Assembly: GCA_031292555.1 (NCBI GenBank)
Contig: JARLGV010000098.1
Location: 62,001 to 126,000, forward strand
Reading direction: 5' to 3'
From: Fimbriimonas sp.
Lineage (GTDB): Bacteria; Armatimonadota; Fimbriimonadia; Fimbriimonadales; Fimbriimonadaceae
Length of the DNA: 64,000 bases
In this document: piece by piece, positions 8,115 through 15,941 of the stretch
Layout: every line of letters starts with the position of its first letter
Numbering within the stretch: the stretch's first letter is position 1
The notes under the pieces: generated by a model
What the model was told of the DNA's origin: nothing
The model's database searches: none
The model's input: only the letters and a program-made list of their open reading frames with translations
Program-made: the position numbers and the translations under genes

Positions 8115-8186
8115 AATTAGGTCCCAAAGCGGCAGGCCTGGGCGCAGGATTTTTCACCCGAAAGTAAACACGGGGGAACATCCTGC
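8108..8186 (+). terminator. Hairpins at the end of the importer operon
   Basis: GACCTA-gaat-TAGGTC (8108-8123) is a perfect 6-bp hairpin overlapping the PhyH stop codon. It is followed by GCAGGAT (8144-8150) paired with ATCCTGC (8180-8186), with an inner CCCG/CGGG pair, forming a nested stem. There is no long T-run. The second structure could instead be a leader element of the gene at 8210. Confidence 0.4.
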
Positions 8187-8209
8187 CCGGCTGGGTCATA
8201 ACTATAAGT

Positions 8210-8893
8210 ATGGTTACTACCGCGATACTTCTCTTGATGCTTCAGCAGTCCAAGCTGCCGGAGAACCCGAGCTTCGATTACTCGGGCCTTCCTCAGATAC
8301 GGACAGCAGAGAAGGTCGACATTCTCTCCCATAGCGTGAACCTGGATATCGACGCTACTCGGGAGGGTTTTGTCGACGTGAGCAGCACAACCGTCTTCAA
8401 GAACACGACGAACGGAATGGTCAAAGCCATGTTGATCGTGCCGCGAAGACGGTACGGCGACTCGATGTCCAGCTACCCGAACTTCGACATCAACGCAACT
8501 TGGGACAAAGTCCCGCTCAAACTCGCGCTTGCGTCGGACCACGGCTTCATGGAGTCGATCGGCAAGGTCGTCAAGTACTCCACTGATCTGGCCACCGAAG
8601 TCAAACTGGCGCCCGGATCGACATATGGGCTTCGCATCAACTTCACGATACCGATCGGTAAAGGTGGTTACGAGCAGCGGCAGAAACTGGTCGGATACCT
8701 GTTCGACGGTGATCGGACGATTGGGCAAGTGAACATCTCCTACCGGTACGGCGGCCACACCGTGTTCAGCCTGCCGGAGGCTCACCCGAATCTCGGCTGG
8801 CAAATTGGTGACAAGGGCGCCTTCGTTCGGCAGGAGAATTACTGGCCTGACAACCAGCTTACGTTCGTAGCCTTCTATCCGGGCGGGTTCTAA
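8210..8893 (+). CDS. Exported protein of unknown function
   Basis: A 227-residue protein with a short hydrophobic N-terminus (TTAILLLML) that could act as a signal segment, although it lacks the usual positive charge. The rest alternates short beta-type strands (VDILSHSVNLDID, VDVSSTTVFKN, YGLRINFTIPIG), suggesting a beta-sandwich. I do not recognise the family. The start at 8210 has no Shine-Dalgarno sequence; AT-rich sequence abuts the ATG. It converges on the DinB-fold gene with 16 nt between stops. Confidence 0.6.
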   Translation: MVTTAILLLMLQQSKLPENPSFDYSGLPQIRTAEKVDILSHSVNLDIDATREGFVDVSSTTVFKNTTNGMVKAMLIVPRRRYGDSMSSYPNFDINATWDKVPLKLALASDHGFMESIGKVVKYSTDLATEVKLAPGSTYGLRINFTIPIGKGGYEQRQKLVGYLFDGDRTIGQVNISYRYGGHTVFSLPEAHPNLGWQIGDKGAFVRQENYWPDNQLTFVAFYPGGF

Positions 8894-8909
8894 GCAAACG
8901 GGTGATCGA

Positions 8910-9365
8910 TCACGGCAGGAAGTGCAGAAGCTGTTCGATGTGGTAGGCGTCGTGCCCCAACTCGAGGTTGGCCATATCGTACAGCGTTTGCACGCCCCGT
9001 TCGGGGTGAACGACAGATTTCTCCCAATTCCCCGGACCGTTTTCTTCGAGGAACCGGATGGTGGCTTCGCGGAGCGATATCCATAGCGTCGCTTCGACCG
9101 TGGGGTCGGTCTCGCCGTAGCGAAGGTCGATGGCGCGCTGTCCTTCGTCGATTGGCGTAAGGATGCTTCCCGGGTTGTCGATTGTTTGCTTCATCCGGGA
9201 GAGCAGGATCGGTTCCCAATCGGCCATGTGGGCAACGATCTCGCGGAAGGTGAATCGGTCGGCATCGGTTTTCGTGTCGTATAGGTCGGCCGAAGCATGG
9301 TCGACGATCCACTTGATACTGGAGGGCCCCATCCGAAGGCCTGGAATGAGATAAACGTTTCCCAT
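8910..9365 (-). CDS. DinB/YfiT-fold putative metal-dependent protein
   Basis: A 151-residue four-helix-bundle protein of the DinB superfamily. The metal-binding histidine positions appear in VAHMADWE and in GHDAYHIEQLLHF near the C-terminus, the conserved layout of this family. Members act as thiol-dependent transferases or stress proteins; this one has no assignable substrate. The start at 9365 is preceded by CATAAT 5 nt upstream and no ribosome site, which suggests a leaderless message; an internal ATG at 9332 is an alternative. Single-gene unit. Confidence 0.85.
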   Translation of the reverse strand: MGNVYLIPGLRMGPSSIKWIVDHASADLYDTKTDADRFTFREIVAHMADWEPILLSRMKQTIDNPGSILTPIDEGQRAIDLRYGETDPTVEATLWISLREATIRFLEENGPGNWEKSVVHPERGVQTLYDMANLELGHDAYHIEQLLHFLP

Positions 9366-9423
9366 ACTGGATTATGAGCGCTCTCGGCTCCTCGGCGTCC
9401 GAATCAACCGGTACGAGCGGAAC

Positions 9424-10410
9424 TCAGGAGATGAATGCTCGAATGTGTTGGATGCACAACTGAGGGGCTTCCTCCGGCACGTAATTTCCAACTCCGGGCA
9501 GTACGACGGTCGCCGCGTACGGGATTATCGCCTGCATCCTTTGCAGTGCGTCTTCGCCGTAGGTGCGGTCATCTCCGCCCCACAGGATCAGACACGGCTT
9601 CTTCATCGCGGAGTATCCCTTGGCAACCGATTCGAACCACCCGTCCTTTGCCGTCATGGCACGCGCCAGAGCCTCGGGACAGTACGTCTCGAACTGGTTG
9701 TTGAACGCATGCTGAAACTGGTCCTGAACCCACTTCGGCAGGTTGTGCTCGTCGGCAAAGAGAATCGGCAGGTAGAACTTGGGCGACGGATTGAGTAGCC
9801 GGAACCAGTAGAGGTTGAGCGGACTCGTCGCCACTTGGGTGACGAATCGGATCACCATGCTCTTGTCAAGCGACCATACCCACGTGTTGAACAGGACCAA
9901 GTCGCGGAAGCGATCCGGATTGCGCGACGCCCAGTCCATACCGATTGAGCCACCGAAGTCGTGCCCGACGATGGTTACGTCGCGAAGATCCAGGTGCTCG
10001 ATCAGGGCCTCCAGGCGCCGAGTATGAGCGGCTGGGCGGTAATCGACCTTCTTCGGTTTTTGTGAGAGGCCAAGTCCGAGGTGGTCCACTCCAATACACC
10101 TGAAGTTCTTGGAAAGGTTGGCGATCAATTTGCGATAGAGGAATGACCACGTAGGCGAACCGTGCAGGAACACGATCGGCTTGCCTTGCCCCACGTCGAT
10201 GTAGTGCATCAGCCCATCGGGAGATTCAAACGACTTTGATGCGAATGGATACTCGACCGTGTTCAGCCAATGGGCAATCTCTGGGAGCGAAGGATGGATG
10301 TCTCGCGTGGGCTCTCGAGTCTGAAGCACAGGGCCGGGCCTCGACACGAATCTCCACCATCGAGACATACCGGTTCCAAAAAGTCGTAAAGCCACGGTTG
10401 CTGCCGGCAT
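9424..10410 (-). CDS. Haloalkane dehalogenase-like hydrolase with Asn at the catalytic His position
   Basis: An alpha/beta hydrolase (328 residues) of the haloalkane dehalogenase/epoxide hydrolase branch. It has the oxyanion block HGSPTWSFLYR (83-93), a nucleophile elbow GHDFGG with Asp151, a cap domain about 175-265, and an acid region WGGDD (277-281). The motif that normally reads GH-F-x-x-E-D/E near the C-terminus is GNYVPEEAP here, so the catalytic His position is Asn309 (codon AAT at 9486-9484; one base from CAT). The canonical dehalogenase halide-binding Asn and Trp are Ser85 and Phe152. Without the general base the covalent ester should not be hydrolysed normally, so this may be a non-turnover binder or an inactive relative. 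The frame is otherwise intact. The N-terminal 35 residues may be overextended. Confidence 0.85.
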   Translation of the reverse strand: MPAATVALRLFGTGMSRWWRFVSRPGPVLQTREPTRDIHPSLPEIAHWLNTVEYPFASKSFESPDGLMHYIDVGQGKPIVFLHGSPTWSFLYRKLIANLSKNFRCIGVDHLGLGLSQKPKKVDYRPAAHTRRLEALIEHLDLRDVTIVGHDFGGSIGMDWASRNPDRFRDLVLFNTWVWSLDKSMVIRFVTQVATSPLNLYWFRLLNPSPKFYLPILFADEHNLPKWVQDQFQHAFNNQFETYCPEALARAMTAKDGWFESVAKGYSAMKKPCLILWGGDDRTYGEDALQRMQAIIPYAATVVLPGVGNYVPEEAPQLCIQHIRAFIS

Positions 10411-10583
10411 GACCCACGGACGAACGTCGCCACGCAGACATGGCTGGAACGGAAGGGTTGGGACACTTTCCGAGGGAGATGCTTAACGTGATGTTACATC
10501 AACTCGCGCCAATCGGCCACGCAATAATCCGTGCTTGTTATCTCTGATAAGCCGGCCGATACACCGATAGGGTGGATCGGTGA

Positions 10584-11099
10584 CTAAGTTGAGAGGCTTT
10601 CTCTTTCCGATCTCAAAGCCCCGACCAAGTCTGGGATGCGGGTCAGGCCGCTGTTGTCTTCGGGATAGGCGATGTATGGCTTGGGGCCACCGTGAACTTC
10701 GCCCTCGCCCTGGTAGGTCGCCGAAGGAGATTCGAAGATGAATCTCAGCCTGCTGTCGCATTCGGCAAGAAGAGATTGAAATCGCTCGGTATCGGCTTTG
10801 GGGATCGTGAAGGCGATGCGCCAAGCAACGACGGGATGCTCTTCCGAGATTGGGCGCAAGTAGATGAGCGGCCGAAGAACGGTGAATTCGATCTTCGATT
10901 CCCCTGGCCGGCAGATCCACATAACCTTATTCTTGAACTCCTGCGCTCCGGGAAACATATACTTACTATATCCCCTCCAGGGTGTCCACAATTCCTCAAG
11001 CGGCCCTAGGATGCGAAATGTGAGCAACTTCGGGGTCTGATTGAACGGAATTCGGACATATCTCACGAATTGCGGGCTTTTGGTCCCCGTAAGGTCCAA
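10584..11099 (-). CDS. Hypothetical protein
   Basis: A 171-residue soluble protein without signal peptide or membrane segment, mixed alpha/beta by composition. I recognise no family. The only early start in frame is TTG at 11099; the next ATG is about 47 residues in, so the start is uncertain. The coding character is good (RIPFNQTPKLLTFRI, VVAWRIAFTIPKADTERF). It is divergent from the YbjN-like gene across about 145 nt. The gap from 10411 to 10583 on its other side holds nothing I can name. Confidence 0.55.
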   Translation of the reverse strand: MDLTGTKSPQFVRYVRIPFNQTPKLLTFRILGPLEELWTPWRGYSKYMFPGAQEFKNKVMWICRPGESKIEFTVLRPLIYLRPISEEHPVVAWRIAFTIPKADTERFQSLLAECDSRLRFIFESPSATYQGEGEVHGGPKPYIAYPEDNSGLTRIPDLVGALRSERESLST

Positions 11100-11243
11100 G
11101 TTGAGCGAAGGGCCCCTTTCGGCAGAACGAGCCGTGGGAACCGATGTAAACTAACCCAGCCGCATGAAACGGCACACTGTTTTGCGTGTTTTTCTTTGGC
11201 CAAAAGGAAGAGCGGGTCCGCCCGGACCTCGCACCCGGCGAAT

Positions 11244-11681
11244 ATGAGGCAAGAGACTTCCCATTCTAGAGCCGATTCTCGGCTGATCACTAAACAGAAT
11301 CACTCGATCGAAGCGGTCCGTGAAGTCTTCGAAGCCGCGTTCTTCGAATGTCACGTGGACCAAGACGACGATTTGATCGTCATTGGCGAATACCGAGTGA
11401 TCGTCAAGTGCAACCCTACGATGGTTCAGTTGAATGCGATCTTTCCTGCCCAGAAGGGAGCGTCGTGGCTGACGGTACTTGAGTCGATCAACAAGATGAA
11501 CACCGAGTTGAGTGTTCCCCGCGCGTACGCCATCACCGACAGCTTCGAACATGCCTTGGTATTCGACTTTCCGGTAACGATCGGAGAGAGTCTTTCGCCT
11601 CGAACGCTGGTGGAAGCCTATCGCTTCTTTGAGGCCTCGCTCAGGAGGGCGGTCACCTTCTACGACGGGCTTTTGCGATGA
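11244..11681 (+). CDS. YbjN-domain protein
   Basis: A protein of about 145 residues matching the YbjN/type III secretion chaperone-like fold: an N-terminal helix (HSIEAVREVFEAAFFE), a beta sheet with DDDLIVIGEYRVIVKC and LNAIFPAQ, then helices (WLTVLESINKMNTE) and the terminal FDFPV and YRFFEASLRRAVTFYDGLL. YbjN proteins are small, usually of unknown function, and behave as chaperones or regulators. The start is placed at the ATG at 11244, where similarity begins; the open frame extends further upstream without conserved features. Confidence 0.75.
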   Translation: MRQETSHSRADSRLITKQNHSIEAVREVFEAAFFECHVDQDDDLIVIGEYRVIVKCNPTMVQLNAIFPAQKGASWLTVLESINKMNTELSVPRAYAITDSFEHALVFDFPVTIGESLSPRTLVEAYRFFEASLRRAVTFYDGLLR

Positions 11682-11687
11682 GCATCG

Positions 11688-12488
11688 CTAGCGCCGCAAA
11701 AAGCCTTGGCCTTGCAGCCATTTCATCAGGACCTCGCGTCCGGTGAGCTTCTTGGTGCCGACCCGGCGTCCGGAACGCATCGACCATGTCGCTTCGCCTT
11801 TCATGTGTTGCGAAACGTAGAAGTCCCGCATGCGGTTGTCATATTCGGCAAATTTGGGTTCGTCTGCATAACGCTCCTGAAACCAGATCGCCTCCTGGGC
11901 CAAGCGCGGCTTGATTTCTGCCGTGACCGGTGGGGAGGGCCACCCTAGGCAAAGACCAAAGACGCCGAAAGTTCCTTCCGGCAGCCCGAGCAATTGTTTG
12001 ACCCCCTCCGGATCGTTCCGCAGACCCCCAATGTAGCAGATGCCAAGGCCAAGGCTCTCCGCTGCGCATACCATCCGTTCACAAGCGAGGGCGGCGTCGA
12101 TGACTGCCATCGTGAAGAACTCGGTGTAGTCAAGTCCGTCCCCTGGTTCGTTGGCCAAATGGGCGGCGGTACGAACCCGGTGAACATCGGCGAGGAAGGC
12201 AAAGAAATGGCCGCAAGTGCGGACATGGTCCTGGTTGCCGCAAAGCTCGGCGATCTTCGCTCGATTGTCGGCGTCCTGCACGCTGACGATCGACCAGAGC
12301 TGAAGGTTGCTGCTCGTGGCCGCACTCTGGGCTGCGGCTACAAGTCCGCGAATGATCGAATCGGGAATCGGCCGATCCTCATAGTGGCGGACGCTGCGAT
12401 GGGAGAGAAACGCACTGAGATCGGGAAGATCCGGCGGAATGGACCCGTAGCGAATATGCCATGCCTCAGAGGGGGATTCGTCAAACAT
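11688..12488 (-). CDS. NADPH-dependent nitroreductase/flavin reductase (NfsA-like)
   Basis: A nitroreductase-family FMN enzyme of about 266 residues. The phosphate-binding RSVRHYED block (about 31-38) and PxP are followed by AAAQSAATSSNLQLWS, then the dimer/FMN regions, and GLGICYIGGLRNDPE with LCLGWP, typical of the NfsA/FRP branch. It probably reduces quinones, nitro compounds or flavins with NAD(P)H in the cytoplasm. The ATG at 12488 is preferred over a TTG at 12527. It ends 6 nt from the YbjN-like gene, convergently. Confidence 0.88.
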   Translation of the reverse strand: MFDESPSEAWHIRYGSIPPDLPDLSAFLSHRSVRHYEDRPIPDSIIRGLVAAAQSAATSSNLQLWSIVSVQDADNRAKIAELCGNQDHVRTCGHFFAFLADVHRVRTAAHLANEPGDGLDYTEFFTMAVIDAALACERMVCAAESLGLGICYIGGLRNDPEGVKQLLGLPEGTFGVFGLCLGWPSPPVTAEIKPRLAQEAIWFQERYADEPKFAEYDNRMRDFYVSQHMKGEATWSMRSGRRVGTKKLTGREVLMKWLQGQGFLRR

Positions 12489-12537
12489 GCCTTCATTCTG
12501 CGAGGCGAGCCCGTCGCAAATCGGCAAGATGGCTTGC

Positions 12538-12741
12538 TTAAGGTCGCTTTTGCGGAGAATCGAGCCCGGCAGTACTCGCGTGTTTCGTCCTAGACTCGTT
12601 CTTCTCCAACATGGGCGTCATCTTGTTGGCCAGCCAGTAGGTGCCGAAGCCCATGATGACGGTGAATAGAATCGCCCCCAATCCAAGCGCCCAGATCAGC
12701 CTTTTGCCGTTGACAATTCTCCCCGGATCAGCATTCGCCAT
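12538..12741 (-). CDS. Small single-pass membrane protein
   Basis: A 67-residue protein from the ATG at 12741, with one clear hydrophobic helix (LIWALGLGAILFTVIMGFGTYWLA trimmed here to its core LGAILFTVIMGFG) after a positively charged KR, then a polar tail. That arrangement suggests an inner-membrane protein with the C-terminus outside. No family is recognised. It lies between the histidine phosphatase and nitroreductase genes, all on the minus strand with short gaps, and may be co-transcribed. Confidence 0.55.
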   Translation of the reverse strand: MANADPGRIVNGKRLIWALGLGAILFTVIMGFGTYWLANKMTPMLEKNESRTKHASTAGLDSPQKRP

Positions 12742-12787
12742 GTCAGCTACATGATGACCGATTTGGTCGCGCAAGCCCTAGGCGCCT

Positions 12788-13513
12788 TCAGCCCGTTGCG
12801 ATCGGCTGCCAGTCGGAGACGGGAACATCGGGCGTGGTTGGAGAGGCAAATCTCACCTCACCTTTCCATCCGGTGTCCGTTTCGTCGAATTCGGAGAGCC
12901 GGTAGTGGAGAACGCTGCAATTCGTCAGGTGCCGTTCTGCGAGTCGAGACGATTCATCGATCTCCAGCCGTTCGATAATCAGTTCCAGGGACTTCATGGT
13001 GCCACCGTGGGTGACCAGCACCACTTGCCCGCTGGTGGCGCGGCGGAAGAGGTCGTCGAGGAAAGACCGACAGCGTGGAATCATGTCGGCGACGCTTTCG
13101 GCGTCGGGGAATTCTCGCTTCCACGTCACGTTTCCGCAAAGCGAGAGGTCCTGCAGATACTGCTCGACAGAGTACATCGGCATCCCGGGCGCGGAGTAGT
13201 CACCCCAGTCCCGTTCACGAAGGCGCTCGTCGATCGCCCAATCGATGCCGGGCAATTCCAAACATGCCGCCGTCTGGCGGGTTCGCTTGAACGGAGAGAC
13301 GTACTGCAAATCGAAGTTGGGTCCGATATTCTCCCGAATCCACCGTCCGGCGGTTCGGGCCTGCTCGATCCCCCTTTGCGTGAGGTCCCACGAAGACTCG
13401 TCTCGTTCGAACCGGAGTTGATACTCCAGAAGGGTGGTATCCCCATGATGGGCGAGGTCGGACGCATGGTTGCGCACCGACTCTCCATGTCGAACGATGA
13501 CGAGTTCCAGCAT
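12788..13513 (-). CDS. Histidine phosphatase superfamily protein
   Basis: A phosphoglycerate-mutase-like phosphatase of 241 residues. The phosphohistidine motif is VRHGES (7-12), the second phosphate pocket Arg is in SPFKRTRQTA, the acid/base region follows in LRERDWGDY, and the second catalytic His is in VTHGGTM. Substrates of such short cytosolic members range from sugar phosphates to nucleotides; none can be named. The next gene upstream on this strand is xylA, 10 nt away, so the two are probably in one transcript, compatible with but not proof of a sugar phosphate role. Confidence 0.9.
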   Translation of the reverse strand: MLELVIVRHGESVRNHASDLAHHGDTTLLEYQLRFERDESSWDLTQRGIEQARTAGRWIRENIGPNFDLQYVSPFKRTRQTAACLELPGIDWAIDERLRERDWGDYSAPGMPMYSVEQYLQDLSLCGNVTWKREFPDAESVADMIPRCRSFLDDLFRRATSGQVVLVTHGGTMKSLELIIERLEIDESSRLAERHLTNCSVLHYRLSEFDETDTGWKGEVRFASPTTPDVPVSDWQPIATG

Positions 13514-13523
13514 GGGGCGCGAT

Positions 13524-14837
13524 TTACAGCACGAACTCGTTGATCAAGTTCTCTAACGCCTCTTGACGCCCAGATTTACGAGTCGGTTCCCCGTGCCTCA
13601 GGACGTGGTCTTCGCAGTCGGCAAGCGTCTTGGTGCCTTCGAGAATCTTGTGGCCGAACCGATCGTTCCAGCCTGCATACCGTTCGTCGACCTGCTTCTG
13701 CAGCCGTCCGTCGTCGACGATCGCCTGGGCGATTTCCAGTCCGCGGGCAAAGGCGTCCATTCCGCCGATATGTGCATGGAACAGGTCCACCGTATCCATT
13801 GACTGACGCCGGACCTTCGCATCGAAATTGAGTCCACCCGTCTTGAATCCGTCCATCGCGAGAATTTCCAGCATGATCTGAGTGGTCAGGTACACGTTGG
13901 TCGGGAATTGGTCGGTGTCCCAGCCGATCAGTTCGTCGCCGGTGTTCGCATCCACCGAACCGAGAATGCCCGACTCGCGCGCGGCGCGCAATTCGTGCTG
14001 CATCGTGTGGCCAGCCAGCGTCGCGTGATTCGTCTCCAAGTTGAGCTTGAGGTGATCCATGAGGTCGAACTCTCTAAGGAAGTTCAAGCACGCCTCCGTG
14101 TCGGAATCGTATTGGTGCTTGGTCGGTTCCATCGGTTTCGGTTCGATGTAGAACTGACCCGTGAAGCCGATCTCCTTCTTGTAGGCGACTGCCATATGAA
14201 GCAGCTTCGCGAACTGCTCCCGCTCCTGCTTCATCTTGGTGTTCCAAAGCGTGTCGTACCCTTCGCGACCTCCCCAGAACGTATAGCCCAAACCGCCGAG
14301 GCGGAGGGTTGCGTCAATCGCGTGCTTGACCTGGGCCGCCGCATAGGCGAACACGTTCGGATCCGGGTTGGTGGCGGCCCCTGCCTGGTATCGAGGGTGG
14401 CTGAACAGGTTCGCGGTTCCCCACAACAACTTGACTCCGGTTTCCTTCTGCTTCTTCTCGGCGTAGTCGGTCAGCGTGTGGAGATTCTTGCAGGACTCGA
14501 CAAAATCGGCGCCTTCCGGCGCGATGTCTCGATCATGGAAGCACCAGTAGTCGACGCCGAGTTTGGTGAAGAATTCGAACGCGGCATCCATCGTGTCCAG
14601 CGCGCGTTGAATCGGATCGGTCGATACGTCCCATGGGCGATCCATCGTCGGCAACCCGAATGGGTCCATGCCCGCAGCTTTGAAAGTGTGCCAGTAGCAG
14701 ACAGCAAAGCGAAGGTGCTCCCGCATCGTTTTGCCCCCCACGACCTTCTCTGCGTCGTACCGCTTGAATGACAGCGGGTTCTTACTGCCAGGGCCCTCGT
14801 AGGCCACCTTGCTCGAGACTTCTGGGAAGTAAACCAT
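13524..14837 (-). CDS. xylA: Xylose isomerase
   Basis: D-xylose isomerase (interconverts D-xylose and D-xylulose, also glucose/fructose), 437 residues, the length of the class II enzymes with an N-terminal extension. Visible family blocks are CFHDRDIAPEG (catalytic His), WGTANLFSHPRY, FWGGREGYDTLWNT, YIEPKPMEPTKHQYD (metal Glu), LETNHATLAGHT, and the metal-binding SVDANTGDELIGWDTDQFP and NFDAKVRRQS. Cytoplasmic, Mg/Mn dependent. No xylulokinase gene is adjacent, and the transporter at 4.3-7.3 kb is not in the same unit. Confidence 0.97.
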   Translation of the reverse strand: MVYFPEVSSKVAYEGPGSKNPLSFKRYDAEKVVGGKTMREHLRFAVCYWHTFKAAGMDPFGLPTMDRPWDVSTDPIQRALDTMDAAFEFFTKLGVDYWCFHDRDIAPEGADFVESCKNLHTLTDYAEKKQKETGVKLLWGTANLFSHPRYQAGAATNPDPNVFAYAAAQVKHAIDATLRLGGLGYTFWGGREGYDTLWNTKMKQEREQFAKLLHMAVAYKKEIGFTGQFYIEPKPMEPTKHQYDSDTEACLNFLREFDLMDHLKLNLETNHATLAGHTMQHELRAARESGILGSVDANTGDELIGWDTDQFPTNVYLTTQIMLEILAMDGFKTGGLNFDAKVRRQSMDTVDLFHAHIGGMDAFARGLEIAQAIVDDGRLQKQVDERYAGWNDRFGHKILEGTKTLADCEDHVLRHGEPTRKSGRQEALENLINEFVL

Positions 14838-14858
14838 ATGGCGCTAAGACTACCTTTT

Positions 14859-14967
14859 GCGGGGCGAGGGGCGAGGGGAGCAGAGGAGAATTGGAGTGCC
14901 GGGGTAATGCCGGAACGGTGCATCCCAGACCCCAGAACCCCACTCCACGCCCCGACCCCCGACCCCC
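14859..14967. repeat. Intergenic heptanucleotide repeats
   Basis: The gap between xylA and the AIM24-like gene holds GCGGGGC-GAGGGGC-GAGGGGA (14859-14879) and, on the same strand, two GACCCCC units (14954-14967) within C-rich sequence. Unit length is 7 nt in both. Similar heptamers occur in other gaps of the window (4265-4278, 17429-17456, 53349-53376, about 53510-53580). Confidence 0.5.
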
Positions 14968-15007
14968 GAAAGAAGGGAACCCGCCCGCAGGCGTCGAAGC
15001 TTGGACC

Positions 15008-15703
15008 ATGCCTATTCCTGTACTCAAACCGACCTCGGTGCACGACGAAGCCTATGCGGGCGTGGTCTATCACGTTGAAGGCGAACTGGTGCCGGTACTC
15101 CATGTCGAGCTCGGCCAAATGCCGATCTACTTCGAACACTACATCCTGCTCTGGAAGGATCCGTCGGTCCAAATCGGACTCAAGAAGTTGGCGGGGGCCT
15201 TCAAGCGAGTGATCTCGGGAATGCCGATCGTGATGGTAGGCGCGATGGGACCCGGTCAAATCGGTTTCAGCCGCGATGGCGCCGGACACGTGTTCGGCAT
15301 CCACCTGCAACGAGGTCAATCGATCGACGTGCGTGAGCATCAGTGGCTCGCCGCCACCGAGTCGCTGGACTACACGTTCAACCGGGTCAAGGGTTTCGCG
15401 AACATCATGTTCTCGGGCACCGGCCTGTTCATCGACACGTTCACCTGCACGGGGCCGGAGGGAATCCTCTGGATCCATGGCTACGGCAACGTTTTTGAGG
15501 TCATCCTCGGCCCCGGTCAGATGATCGACATCGAGCCGGGTGGCTGGGTCTATAAAGACCCGAGCGTTCGTCTCGACACGATTGTCCAGCCCCTATCGAC
15601 CGGCATCTTCGCAAGCGCCGGTCAATTGGTGTTCAACCGATTCACCGGCCCTGGAAGAGTCGGCATGCAGTCGATGTACGTACACATGGTCGAAGGCAAC
15701 TGA
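15008..15703 (+). CDS. AIM24 family protein
   Basis: A 231-residue protein of the AIM24/TIGR00266-type beta-rich family, built of repeated short strands with glycine turns (FSRDGAGHVFGIHL, IMFSGTGLFIDTF, VILGPGQMIDIEPGGWV, FNRFTGPGRVGMQS). The fold is a trimeric TRAP-like beta barrel; bacterial members have no agreed function. No signal peptide. The start is the ATG at 15008, since upstream sequence in the same frame is low-complexity repeat DNA. Single gene. Confidence 0.85.
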   Translation: MPIPVLKPTSVHDEAYAGVVYHVEGELVPVLHVELGQMPIYFEHYILLWKDPSVQIGLKKLAGAFKRVISGMPIVMVGAMGPGQIGFSRDGAGHVFGIHLQRGQSIDVREHQWLAATESLDYTFNRVKGFANIMFSGTGLFIDTFTCTGPEGILWIHGYGNVFEVILGPGQMIDIEPGGWVYKDPSVRLDTIVQPLSTGIFASAGQLVFNRFTGPGRVGMQSMYVHMVEGN

Positions 15704-15760
15704 GTTCGCGGCCCTAAGTTTGATGCCAACCTGCCGGTCCGGCACAACCGGGCGATCACA

Positions 15761-15784
15761 TCTCCTTCCTTCTGAGGAAGGAGA
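15761..15784 (+). terminator. Perfect 10-bp hairpin after the AIM24-like gene
   Basis: TCTCCTTCCT (15761-15770), loop TCTG, AGGAAGGAGA (15775-15784). It lies 58 nt beyond the stop codon in a 238-nt gap. No T-run follows, so it may be an intrinsic terminator of weak type or a dispersed palindrome. Confidence 0.45.
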
Positions 15785-15941
15785 GTCTCGCCTATACCCA
15801 CATGTTGGTTGGGAGGTGCTGTGAACGGACGTTCGAGCTCACTCCTGCATCGCATCCAATCTTGCTTGTTTCATTGCCCGAGTTGCTGATCCAACCTTTC
15901 CTCACGTGAAAGTGGTCATACGATTGGTGCAGGAGCAAACA

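Noticed and set aside
8910-9365. DinB name suggesting DNA polymerase IV
   Set aside because: This is the DinB/YfiT helical-bundle superfamily, unrelated to the Y-family polymerase at 41195.
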